64,000 bases of DNA, taken from Bradyrhizobium elkanii USDA 76 (lineage in GTDB: Bacteria; Pseudomonadota; Alphaproteobacteria; Rhizobiales; Xanthobacteraceae). Of this stretch, positions 9,396-17,440 are shown one piece after another. The first letter of the stretch is position 1, and each line of letters opens with the position of its first letter. Made by a program: the position numbers and the translations under genes. The notes beneath the pieces were generated by a model, which saw only the letters and a list, made by a program, of their open reading frames with translations, did not search any database and was not told where the DNA came from. The DNA is taken from contig NZ_CP066356.1 of NCBI RefSeq assembly GCF_023278185.1, forward strand, positions 1,054,001 through 1,118,000, read 5' to 3'.

Positions 9396-10607
9396 GTGCC
9401 GAATTATCGCTATCGCGCTTTGACCCAGGCCGGCGAGATCGTGAACGGCACGATCTCCGCCCCGACCGCGGCCGAGGTGGCGCGGCGGATCGAATATCTC
9501 AAGCTGCTGCCGATCGAGACCACCGAGGACAAGCGCGCATCCGGCGCCGCCGGCAGCCGCAGCCTGTTCGGCGGGCCGAGCGCGGCCGAGGTCACCACGT
9601 TCACGCGCGATCTCGCGCTGCTGCTCAAGGCCGGTGCGCGGCTCGACGATGCCTTGGAGCTTTTGTCCGGCGACGCCGATGTCGGCCGGATGCGTCCGGT
9701 GGTGGCGAAAATTCGCGCCGCCCTGCTCACCGGCGAGAGCTTTGCCGACGCGGTCGCCGATCATCCAACCCTGTTCCAGCCGATGTACATCGCCCTGGTC
9801 CGGGTCGGCGAAATCTCCGGCACGCTCGATTCCGTGCTGGAGATGCTGGGCACCGAGCGCGCGCGGTCCGAGCAGATGCGGCGCAAGCTGACCGACGCCA
9901 TGCAGTATCCGGCCTTCGTGCTGGTCGCGGCATCCGGCGTGATGCTGTTCTTCCTGCTGTTCGTGCTGCCGCAATTCTCGACCGTGCTCGGCGATTTCGG
10001 CGGCAAGTCGGACACGGCGCTCGCCAGCTTCATCGCGGTGTCGGATTTCCTTCGCGCCAATGCCACCGCGGCGAGCCTGATCAGCGCGGCCACGATTGCG
10101 CTCGCATGGTGGCTGCTGCGGCAGGCGCGCGTCCGCGCCGCCCTGGTCAACGCCATCTCGCGTGTGCCGGGTATCAGCAGCGCCTTCCAGTTCTATCGCG
10201 CCAGCCTGTTCTGCCGCAACCTCGGTGTCCTGCTCGGCAGCGGCGTCAACCTCACCGCGGCGTTGCGCATCCTGGTCGACATCATGTCAGTGACCGGAAG
10301 CGAGGCGAACTGGACCGCGGCGGCCGACCGCGTTCGCCATGGCGGCAAATTATCGGAAGCACTCGCCGTGGCGGACAGCTTGCCGCCGATGGCGGTCCGC
10401 ATGCTGCGGCTCGGTGAAGAGACCGGGCAGCTGCCGGTGCTGGCCGGGCGGGTCGCGGAATTCTACGAAGCAAAATTGCAGCGCAGCCTGGACCGGGTCG
10501 TCGGCATCGTCGGTCCGCTGGCGATCATCACGATCAGCACCGTGGTCGGCGGACTGATCGTGTCGGTCATGACGGCGCTGCTCTCGGTCACGCAGCTAGT
10601 CGGTTAG
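9396..10607 (+). CDS. gspF: T2SS inner-membrane platform protein GspF
   Basis: A 403-residue polytopic inner-membrane protein with two T2SSF domains, the platform for GspE and GspL. It begins PNYRYRALTQAG, the family signature, from a GTG codon 4 bases after the gspE stop. Helices lie near 168-195, 215-240 and 370-395. ARLDDALELL and SGVNLTAALRIL mark the two repeated cytoplasmic domains. Length and arrangement are normal for the family. Confidence 0.95.
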   Translation: MPNYRYRALTQAGEIVNGTISAPTAAEVARRIEYLKLLPIETTEDKRASGAAGSRSLFGGPSAAEVTTFTRDLALLLKAGARLDDALELLSGDADVGRMRPVVAKIRAALLTGESFADAVADHPTLFQPMYIALVRVGEISGTLDSVLEMLGTERARSEQMRRKLTDAMQYPAFVLVAASGVMLFFLLFVLPQFSTVLGDFGGKSDTALASFIAVSDFLRANATAASLISAATIALAWWLLRQARVRAALVNAISRVPGISSAFQFYRASLFCRNLGVLLGSGVNLTAALRILVDIMSVTGSEANWTAAADRVRHGGKLSEALAVADSLPPMAVRMLRLGEETGQLPVLAGRVAEFYEAKLQRSLDRVVGIVGPLAIITISTVVGGLIVSVMTALLSVTQLVG

Positions 10608-10624
10608 AGCAGGGGTCATCGGCC

Positions 10625-11140
10625 ATGATATCGCGCAACACCATCATAAAGGCATTCGCCACGCGGGCGGGACGCGCTCGCACAACGTCGCAAAGCCAGA
10701 GGCGTTCGGGGCAGGAGGGCTTCACGCTGGTCGAGATGCTGGTCGTGATCGCGATCATCGGCCTGATCATGGGGCTGATCGGCCCGCGCGTGCTCAACTA
10801 TCTCAGCGAATCCAAGGTCAAGACCGCGCGCATTCAGCTGCAGAGCTTCTCCAGCGCGCTCGACCTGTTCTATCTCGACGCCGGGCGCTTCCCGTCGACG
10901 GCTGAGGGCCTTGCCGCGCTGGTCCGGCGCACGCCGGGAGTCGCGGCCTGGAACGGCCCGTATCTGAAGGGGGGCAACGTTCCGAACGATCCCTGGAACC
11001 ATCCTTATCTCTATCGCTCGCCGGGCGAACACGGGCCGTATGACATCGTCTCCTACGGCTCCGATGGTCAGGAGGGCGGCAGCGGCACCTCCGCCGACAT
11101 CTCGCTCGAGAAGACCACCGCCGCCAACAACGACCAGTAA
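10625..11140 (+). CDS. gspG: T2SS major pseudopilin GspG
   Basis: A 171-residue major pseudopilin. The prepilin cleavage site is SGQEG/FTLVEM, with the essential Glu at +5, followed by a hydrophobic helix. The leader is unusually long at about 32 residues, with many Arg and Ser. The C-terminus carries the GspG signature YGSDGQEGGSGTSADI, which holds the calcium site in this family. It would be cleaved by the prepilin peptidase at 15921-16412 and built into the pseudopilus. Confidence 0.95.
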   Translation: MISRNTIIKAFATRAGRARTTSQSQRRSGQEGFTLVEMLVVIAIIGLIMGLIGPRVLNYLSESKVKTARIQLQSFSSALDLFYLDAGRFPSTAEGLAALVRRTPGVAAWNGPYLKGGNVPNDPWNHPYLYRSPGEHGPYDIVSYGSDGQEGGSGTSADISLEKTTAANNDQ

Positions 11141-11146
11141 GGATGC

Positions 11147-11620
11147 ATGGCAGGCATGAACGACGCGATGCAGCGCGGTTTCACCCTGCTCGAGATGGTG
11201 TGTGTGCTCGCCATCGTCGCGCTGCTGGCGGCCGTGCTGCTTCCGTTCATTCCGCACCAGACCTCGCGATCGCGCCTGCAGGCCTATGCGTTGCAGACCG
11301 CAACACTGCTGAAGGCCGATCGCAATGCGGCCATCGAGCGCAGCACCAGCGTTGCGACGCTGGTCGATGCACCGAGCCGGGTGATCCACTCCGGCGCGTC
11401 GCGCATGACGGTGCGGATCCCCGAGGACGTGCGGTTCGATGCCGTGCTGCCGCAGAGCTGTCAGCGCCGCGCCGCACTGTCGACCATCCGCTTCTTCGCC
11501 AATGGCGGTTCCTGCGGCGGCTCCATCGCGCTGACGCGGCTCGATGCGGGATACGAGGTCCGCGTCAACTGGCTTACCGGAAGGGTTGAAATCGTTGCTC
11601 GCGACGTCGCCGCCAACTAA
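11147..11620 (+). CDS. gspH: T2SS minor pseudopilin GspH
   Basis: A 157-residue minor pseudopilin with a short leader and cleavage site MQRG/FTLLEM. A hydrophobic helix (VCVLAIVALLAAVLLPF) and a variable beta-rich domain follow. It starts 6 bases after gspG and its end overlaps the start of gspI. Assignment as GspH rests on order and size as much as on sequence. Confidence 0.88.
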   Translation: MAGMNDAMQRGFTLLEMVCVLAIVALLAAVLLPFIPHQTSRSRLQAYALQTATLLKADRNAAIERSTSVATLVDAPSRVIHSGASRMTVRIPEDVRFDAVLPQSCQRRAALSTIRFFANGGSCGGSIALTRLDAGYEVRVNWLTGRVEIVARDVAAN

Positions 11621-12005
11621 CCGCCGGGAAGCGGGGTTCACCATCATCGAGGTGCTGGTGGCGCTGGCGCTGGTGGCTGTCTCGATCGTTGCGATCGGCG
11701 CCGTCATGGGCGTCAAGACGCGCGGCGTGCGGGCGCTCGAGCAGCACGTGGCGCTGATGCAGGCGGTGCGCACCTTGATGACGGTCGGCATCCCGCCCCG
11801 CGCGGAATTGCAGTCGGGCACCTCGACAGGGCAGGCGGAAGGCTACCGCTGGACCATCGACGTCGCTCCGCTCGGCGGCGACTGGAAGGTGCCCGAGGGC
11901 AATGTGCCATGGGCTCCGGAGCTGGTGCGCATTCGCGTCAAATCTCCGGGCGGCGCGCTGTCCGACATTCGCACCGTGCGCCTGATGCCGAGGTCGTCGG
12001 AATGA
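11595..12005 (+). CDS. gspI: T2SS minor pseudopilin GspI
   Basis: A minor pseudopilin of about 136 residues with cleavage site REAG/FTIIEV and helix LVALALVAVSIVAIGAVMG. I chose the TTG at 11595 because a ggaaggg ribosome-binding sequence lies 9 bases before it and it yields a normal short leader. An ATG at 11544 would give a longer leader with no good site. The start overlaps gspH by 26 bases and the end overlaps gspJ by 4, indicating translational coupling. Confidence 0.88.
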   Translation: MLATSPPTNRREAGFTIIEVLVALALVAVSIVAIGAVMGVKTRGVRALEQHVALMQAVRTLMTVGIPPRAELQSGTSTGQAEGYRWTIDVAPLGGDWKVPEGNVPWAPELVRIRVKSPGGALSDIRTVRLMPRSSE

Positions 12006-12709
12006 CCCGGGCAAGGGCAGACCAGCGAACGGGCGAGCGCGGCTTCACGCTGATCGAGACCATCGTCGCGCTGGCGCTGATGGGGCTGTTGCTGTCGGCG
12101 CTCGCCAGCATCACGGCGCAATGGCTGCCGAGCTGGAACAGGGGCCTCGACCGGATCCAGCGCAGCGAATTGATCGGGATCGCGCTGGAACGGATCGGCG
12201 CCGATCTTGCCGCCGCGGAGTTCGTTGCCGCCAACCGCGACAGCCACAAGCCGCTGTTCGACGGATCGGAATTGTCCGTGATGTTCGTGCGCACATCGGT
12301 GGGGCCGAATGCGGGGCCGGGGCTCGACGTGGTGCGTCTTGGCGAGACGCGCGATCGCGGCGAGTTTGTCACGGTTCGCACGCAGACGCGCTTCACGCCG
12401 CTGGCCGACGGGGTGTCGCTGTCGGAGCAGGTCCATCTCGGCAGCCCGGTGGTGCTGCTGCGTGCGCCCTATCGGCTGTCGTTCGCCTATGCCGGCGCTG
12501 ACCGGGCCTGGAGGAGCGCGTGGAAGGACGCCGACAGGCTGCCGGCGATGATCCGGCTGACGGTGCGCGATGCGGCGAGCCAGCGCGTCCTGTCGGTTTC
12601 GACCATCGCGCCGGTCCATGTCCAGATTCCGAGCGACTGCACCAAGCCGGACGGCAATTGCGGCGACAAGCAGAGTTCCGGCAGTCCCACCGATCAGGGG
12701 AAGACGTGA
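12002..12709 (+). CDS. gspJ: T2SS minor pseudopilin GspJ
   Basis: A 235-residue minor pseudopilin with cleavage site GERG/FTLIET and a hydrophobic helix (IVALALMGLLLSALASI). The chosen ATG overlaps the gspI stop in an ATGA arrangement. The long C-terminal domain is typical of GspJ, which together with GspI and GspK forms the tip of the pseudopilus. Its stop overlaps the gspK ATG by one base. Confidence 0.9.
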   Translation: MTRARADQRTGERGFTLIETIVALALMGLLLSALASITAQWLPSWNRGLDRIQRSELIGIALERIGADLAAAEFVAANRDSHKPLFDGSELSVMFVRTSVGPNAGPGLDVVRLGETRDRGEFVTVRTQTRFTPLADGVSLSEQVHLGSPVVLLRAPYRLSFAYAGADRAWRSAWKDADRLPAMIRLTVRDAASQRVLSVSTIAPVHVQIPSDCTKPDGNCGDKQSSGSPTDQGKT

Positions 12710-13623
12710 TGCGCGCGTCCAGCAATATCGGCCGATCGCCGGCCAATCGCGGCTTCGTCATCGTTGCCGTGCTCTGGATCCTGCTGGCGCTGTCGTCGCT
12801 GGCGATCATCTTCTCGGCCTATCTGGCTGCGTCGGCGCGCGCGCTGGCGGCCAGCGACCTTTCGTTGCAGACCGAGGCGCTGGTGTCGGCCGGGCTCGAG
12901 CTCACGGCCTATCAGCTGACGCTGACGGACGAGAAGACGAGGCCGCAGTACGGGGCGTTTCAGTTCGGGCTGGACGATGCCAGCGTCGGCGTCACCTTCA
13001 CGTCGGAGGCCGGCCGCCTGGATCTGAACTACGCGTCGAAGGAGATGCTGATCGGCCTGTTCGTCGTGCTCGGCGCCCAAAAGGACGCCGCCAGCGAATA
13101 TGCCGACCGGATCGCCGGCTGGCGAACCCGGCCCGCGCCGGGCAGCGAGAATGTGGAGGCGGCACGCTACAACGCGCTTGGCTATTCGCCGCGGCAGGGG
13201 CTGTTCACCCATGTCAACGAGCTGGCGCTGGTCGCCGGCATCCCCGAAGCGTTTGTCGATCGCGTGTTGCCGTTCGTGACGGTGTTCAACGGCGGTCCGG
13301 ATGTTGATCCGACCATCGCCGCGCCGGAAGTCGCTCTCGCCGTCGATAAGGCGTCGGGGAAGGACCAGGACGGCTTCGGCGCGCGCCCGGCTTCGCCGAA
13401 CGGCATCGCTGCCGGAACGCAGGCCTCAAGCCAGCAAAGCGCGGCATCGACGGCGCAGAGCCCGTGCTATCGGATCGCAATCTCGATCCGCTTCCGCAAC
13501 GGTCACCGCACCACGTCCGAGGCGGTGATCGCACTCGGTGACAAGGTCGAGCCCTATCGGGTGTTGTCCTGGCAAAACGATGTCGAGCCGCGAAACCCGG
13601 TTCTGCTGCGCAAGAGAGGATAA
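12709..13623 (+). CDS. gspK: T2SS minor pseudopilin GspK
   Basis: A 304-residue minor pseudopilin. The N-terminus has NRG/FVIVAVLWIL and lacks the Glu at +5, as is characteristic of GspK at the pseudopilus tip. The large domain contains the GspK-like segment EAGRLDLNYASKEMLIGLF and helix-hairpin-helix-like region FTHVNELALVAGIP. It overlaps gspJ by one base at the start and gspL by one base at the end. Confidence 0.92.
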   Translation: MRASSNIGRSPANRGFVIVAVLWILLALSSLAIIFSAYLAASARALAASDLSLQTEALVSAGLELTAYQLTLTDEKTRPQYGAFQFGLDDASVGVTFTSEAGRLDLNYASKEMLIGLFVVLGAQKDAASEYADRIAGWRTRPAPGSENVEAARYNALGYSPRQGLFTHVNELALVAGIPEAFVDRVLPFVTVFNGGPDVDPTIAAPEVALAVDKASGKDQDGFGARPASPNGIAAGTQASSQQSAASTAQSPCYRIAISIRFRNGHRTTSEAVIALGDKVEPYRVLSWQNDVEPRNPVLLRKRG

Positions 13624-14696
13624 TGGCAATGCTTGCCGAGGCACGGCAATGGTTCGAGCAATGGATCGGCGCGGTCGCGACGGCCGTCGACGGCGTCGCA
13701 GGCAGGTTCATGCGCCGGCGCAGCATCGAGCTCGACGAGAATGGCGACGGCACGTTCACCGCGCACCTCGCGGTCTCGAAGGATGGCTCGCCTTCGACGC
13801 CGGTTTCGTTCCGGCTTGATCACGATGCGCCGCAGCCCCCGCTGCCGGCCGACTGGAAGATCGCGTTCGACGGCAGCCGCATCGAGGTGCGATTGCGACC
13901 GGATCAGATCGTCAGCCGCGTGCTCGATTTCCCGAGCCAGGCAAGCGAATTCCTCGACGGCATGATCCGCGCGCAGGTCGACCGGCTGACACCATGGAGC
14001 GCCGCCGATGCCGTCTTTGGCTGGAGTTCGCCGCAGCCGATCGCCAATGACCGCATTGAAGTCGCGTTCGGCGCGACCGCGGCGACGAAGGTCGATCCGT
14101 TGATCCGGATGGCGAGGGTGCTCGGCGCCGCCTCCGTGGCGGTTTCGGCGCCGGCGGTTGGTGGCGACGGCGTCGCGCAGCAGGTGACGCTGCTCGACAA
14201 GTCGCTGCGCGGCCTTGCCGGGCCTTCGGTTACGCGCCTGTTGCGCGTCGGCCTGGTCTCGACGGCGGCCGCGGCCGCGGTCTCGCTGCTGCTGAACATC
14301 TATCTCGGCGGGTGGCTGCAATCAGAGCAGGACGACCTGCAACACCGGATCGCCCAGCGCCGCGCCGCGCTGCGTCTCGATGCCAATGGCGACTCGTCCG
14401 GGCTCGGCCTGCTGGCCAAGCGCAGGCAGACGACGCCGTCGAGCGTCATGGTTCTGGAAGCGGTCTCGCGCGTGCTGCCCGACACGACCTATGTGACGGA
14501 GCTCCGCATCGAGGGCAACAAGGTGCAGGTGGTGGGACTGACCCAGGATGCGCCGTCCCTGATCCGCCTGCTCGAGCAGTCACCGCAATTCACCCGCGCG
14601 ACGTTCTTCGCGCCGACGACGCGCGCGGCGAATGAATCGGCCGAGCGGTTCCACGTCGAGGCCAACATCTCAGCCTATTTTGGGTCCGGCTCATGA
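13623..14696 (+). CDS. gspL: T2SS GspL/PilN-like inner-membrane protein
   Basis: A 357-residue bitopic protein with a cytoplasmic actin-like half, a single membrane helix near 202-226 (VGLVSTAAAAAVSLLLNIYL), a periplasmic coiled segment and a small PilN-like C-terminal domain (about 275-357). GspL links the GspE ATPase to the periplasmic part of the machine. Start and end overlap the neighbouring genes, confirming a compact operon. Confidence 0.88.
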   Translation: MAMLAEARQWFEQWIGAVATAVDGVAGRFMRRRSIELDENGDGTFTAHLAVSKDGSPSTPVSFRLDHDAPQPPLPADWKIAFDGSRIEVRLRPDQIVSRVLDFPSQASEFLDGMIRAQVDRLTPWSAADAVFGWSSPQPIANDRIEVAFGATAATKVDPLIRMARVLGAASVAVSAPAVGGDGVAQQVTLLDKSLRGLAGPSVTRLLRVGLVSTAAAAAVSLLLNIYLGGWLQSEQDDLQHRIAQRRAALRLDANGDSSGLGLLAKRRQTTPSSVMVLEAVSRVLPDTTYVTELRIEGNKVQVVGLTQDAPSLIRLLEQSPQFTRATFFAPTTRAANESAERFHVEANISAYFGSGS

Positions 14697-15256
14697 GCGC
14701 AGCATCCCGATCGCTGACGGCTGTCAGCACCTCGCCAATGGTCGCGGCCGCGAGCTATCTCGGCCTGTTCGTGCTGCTGCTCTTTGTCGTCATCTCATCG
14801 CTCTCGGACATCATCGGCCGGCGCAGCGATGTCGCGGCATCGGCCGGAATGCTGGAGCAACTGGAGGGGCGATCCAGGGCGAATACCGCGCCCGGTCAAC
14901 CCGCGATGCCGACCGGCTCGGCCTATCTCGAGGGGGCGACCGTCACGGTCGCCGGCGCCACCTTGCTGCAACGTGTGTCGGGGGCGGTGATCAAGGCCGG
15001 CGGCAATGTGCTGTCGACGCAGCTCGATGTTCCGAACGCGCCGGCCAAGGCCGGCTTCATCAGCATGGTCGCGAGCAGCGAGATCGAGCAGGCGCAATTG
15101 CAGCAGGTGCTCTACGATCTGGAAGCCGGCATGCCATTCTTGTTCATCGACCAGCTGGTCGTGCAACCCGTCGCCGACGAGGCCGCCAAGGGCGCCGATC
15201 CCGGCAAGCTGCGCGTGCTGCTCGGCGTCTCCGGACAATGGCGAGGAGCCAAATGA
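14693..15256 (+). CDS. gspM: T2SS GspM-like inner-membrane protein
   Basis: A 187-residue protein with one N-terminal membrane helix (YLGLFVLLLFVVISSL) and a periplasmic ferredoxin-like domain of the GspM type. It overlaps gspL by 4 bases (ATGA) and gspN by 4 bases. GspM partners GspL. Identification rests on topology, size and position, with moderate sequence support. Confidence 0.85.
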   Translation: MSAASRSLTAVSTSPMVAAASYLGLFVLLLFVVISSLSDIIGRRSDVAASAGMLEQLEGRSRANTAPGQPAMPTGSAYLEGATVTVAGATLLQRVSGAVIKAGGNVLSTQLDVPNAPAKAGFISMVASSEIEQAQLQQVLYDLEAGMPFLFIDQLVVQPVADEAAKGADPGKLRVLLGVSGQWRGAK

Positions 15257-15900
15257 TGCGATGCTTGGCGACGACCATCGTGCTGTTGGCGGTGTCGGCC
15301 TATTCGGCGCCGGCTGCGGTGCCTGCCCCATCCGGCGATGCATTGGACGCCGGGATGCTCGACGATACCCGTCTTGGCGGACCGGTGCTGAGTTCACCGC
15401 CACCGTCCGAACCGGCGACGTCGGTTCGGGTGGCCCCGTCGTCGGCACCGACGCCCCGGCCGCTCAGCGCAAATCCGTTGTGGGGCATCCCGCTCAAGAC
15501 GCTGTCCAACACGCGCGACCGCCCGGTGTTCTCGCCGTCGCGGCGGCCTCCGCCCGCCGTCGTTGCGGAACCGGAGGTCAGCAAGCCGGCGCCGGCGCCG
15601 CCGCGCAAGGTCGCGATCGAGCCACCGCCGCTGTCGCTGGTCGGCACGATCGCGGGAGATGACGAAAGCTTCGGGATCTTTCTCGATCAATCGACCAAGA
15701 CGGCGCTGCGGCTGAAGATCGGCGATGACTTCCAGGGTTGGAAGCTGCGGACCATCAATGGACGCGAAGTCACGATGCAGAAGGACGATCAGGGGGCGGT
15801 ACTCACATTGCCTCAGCCCGGCGGTGATGAGAGCGGCGATGTCCGCCTCGTTCCGGTCAGCACGGAGAGGAAGCCCTTGGCTGCGCGGCGCCAGATGTGA
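15253..15900 (+). CDS. gspN: GspN/GspC-like periplasmic T2SS protein
   Basis: A 215-residue protein with an N-terminal signal or anchor (MMRCLATTIVLLAVSAYS), a Pro/Ser-rich linker and a small C-terminal domain. That domain (LSLVGTIAGDDESFGIFLD, then LRLKIGDDFQGWKLRTING) resembles the homology region of GspC/PilP proteins. No other GspC candidate exists in the operon, so this protein may join the inner-membrane platform to GspD. In related genomes such genes are often named gspN. Functionally either label could be right. It is the last gene of the operon. Confidence 0.75.
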   Translation: MMRCLATTIVLLAVSAYSAPAAVPAPSGDALDAGMLDDTRLGGPVLSSPPPSEPATSVRVAPSSAPTPRPLSANPLWGIPLKTLSNTRDRPVFSPSRRPPPAVVAEPEVSKPAPAPPRKVAIEPPPLSLVGTIAGDDESFGIFLDQSTKTALRLKIGDDFQGWKLRTINGREVTMQKDDQGAVLTLPQPGGDESGDVRLVPVSTERKPLAARRQM

Positions 15901-15920
15901 TGGCGCGTCGGAGCGAGATG

Positions 15921-16412
15921 CTAGTTCAACGCGAGCCAGCTCTGAAGCGCCGGCGTCACGAGAAGCCCGAGCGCCAGAAACGGGCCGAACGGGATTGAGG
16001 TCTGGCGCTTCATTTCGTGGCCGGCGAGTTGCAGGCCGCCGGCAACACCGAGCGCCGCGATTGCCGCGATCAGCAGCAAGGTCGGAATGCCTGTCGCACC
16101 GACCCAGATCGCCGCGGCGGCAAGAAACTTGACGTCGCCAAGTCCCAATCCGTCGACTTGCCGCAAGGCGAAGTAAACACGCTGCAACAGCAGGAACAGG
16201 ATGCCGATCAGGACCGCGATTCCCATGGCGGTGAAGGCGGCCATCGTGCCTTCGGTGACGACGACGTTGGCGAGACCGAGCGCCGCGATCGCAAGGTTCA
16301 GCCAATTGGGAATGATGCCGTGGCGAAGATCGATCAGCGCGACGGCGCAGCAGAGTATGCAAAGCGCCCCGTAAGATCCGATAAGATAAAGAGCTTCTCG
16401 ATCAATCTGCAT
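15921..16412 (-). CDS. gspO: Prepilin peptidase, short form
   Basis: A membrane aspartyl protease of about 163 residues that would cut the pseudopilin leaders at Gly/Phe. The two catalytic Asp lie in IDLRHGIIPN (Asp28) and the GxGD motif GLGD (Asp93). It contains only the peptidase A24 domain and lacks the N-terminal methyltransferase/zinc part of classical GspO, as in CpaA/TadV-type enzymes. The chosen ATG gives a clean first helix. The gene is convergent with gspN, 20 bases away. Confidence 0.88.
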   Translation of the reverse strand: MQIDREALYLIGSYGALCILCCAVALIDLRHGIIPNWLNLAIAALGLANVVVTEGTMAAFTAMGIAVLIGILFLLLQRVYFALRQVDGLGLGDVKFLAAAAIWVGATGIPTLLLIAAIAALGVAGGLQLAGHEMKRQTSIPFGPFLALGLLVTPALQSWLALN

Positions 16413-16654
16413 GGCGACGGACAAGTGACGGGTGCGGGCGTTGTGTTGCAACAACTCACGCGCGTTGAACAGTCCAATTTCAATCGGTCTACAGCAGCGC
16501 GAACGAGTTTGCGAGATTGTGATCGTCACCGACGCTGGCGAAGCAAAAAAGGTGCGACAAAAAGTCCGCGCTGTCACAAATCCGCATAGGATACCGACAA
16601 TAGTTCGCCCCGCTACATGCCGCGAGCCCTTCGTGGCAGACGAGTGGGTTGACT
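16413..16654. promoter_or_regulatory. Divergent prepilin peptidase/imelysin control region
   Basis: A 242-base non-coding interval between divergent genes. The 11-mer ctgtcacaaat at 16571-16581 recurs exactly at 23370-23380, upstream of the second di-haem cytochrome. It resembles a single half-site of a PhoB box, but no second half-site is clear. It could equally belong to another regulator. Confidence 0.45.
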
Positions 16655-17440
16655 ATGCACAAGATCCAGGTGGCGGCGTGCCTTGCTTTGCTGGCAGCGT
16701 TCGCAGGCGTGCGCGCCGCGAATGCCGGCGCTCTTGAGGAGGGCGCCGAGCGCTACCGACCATATTTGATCGAGGGTGTCGCCAGTGCGCTGACAGGCGC
16801 GCGCGCGCTGCGCGAGCGCGCCGCGGCGGCAGATTTGCCTGGAGCGAAGAAGGCCTGGCTGTCGGCGCGCGCCGGCTGGGAGCGCTCGGAGGTGTTCACC
16901 GCAGGCTTCGTGCCTGAGCTCGATGCGCAGATCGACGCCTGGCCGAACGCCGACAGCGGGTTCCATGCCATCGAGGCGAAACTGTTCGGAGCTGCCAGCA
17001 CCGACGTTGCCGCCGATGCGACCGGCCTTGTCGAGCATCTGAACGATCTCCACGGCAAGCTCAAGGATATCAAGCTGACGCCGCAGGGCCTCCTGGATGG
17101 CACGGTGCGGCTCGCCTACGAGGTCGGAGAGAGCAAGGCCGATGGCGGCGAGTCGCGCATCAGCGGCACCTCGCTCGACGACATGCGCAACAACATCGCC
17201 GGCATCGATTTCGCCTACCACACGATCTTCTCGGCCGCGCTCAACACGGTCGACGGCAAGCTCGACGAGATGGTGACCAACCGGATCGAGCAGCTCGAAG
17301 CGATCGTCGCCACGCCCGACCTGCCGCATGTCAACATTGCCGATCTGCGCCAGACCAGCGAGGAACTGGTCGTTGCGTTGCAGAGCGCCTCGGCAAAGCT
17401 CGGGCTGCAACGGCCGACCCTGGAGGCCCAGGCGCGATGA
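16655..17440 (+). CDS. Imelysin-family periplasmic protein
   Basis: A 261-residue protein with a signal peptide (cleavage near AANAGA) and an all-helical imelysin (peptidase M75/EfeO-like) domain. The family motif GxHxxE appears as GFHAIE (residues 102-107). Members bind iron or other ligands in the periplasm and are usually not peptidases. I chose the ATG at 16655 over a TTG two codons earlier. The stop overlaps the start of the di-haem cytochrome gene, so the two form an operon. Imelysin and di-haem oxidoreductase genes are also neighbours in other bacteria. Confidence 0.88.
   Translation: MHKIQVAACLALLAAFAGVRAANAGALEEGAERYRPYLIEGVASALTGARALRERAAAADLPGAKKAWLSARAGWERSEVFTAGFVPELDAQIDAWPNADSGFHAIEAKLFGAASTDVAADATGLVEHLNDLHGKLKDIKLTPQGLLDGTVRLAYEVGESKADGGESRISGTSLDDMRNNIAGIDFAYHTIFSAALNTVDGKLDEMVTNRIEQLEAIVATPDLPHVNIADLRQTSEELVVALQSASAKLGLQRPTLEAQAR

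Noticed and set aside
16571..16581. Full PhoB box
   Set aside because: Only one half-site is recognisable; the neighbouring 11 bases do not match a second CTGTCAT. Kept only as a shared motif.
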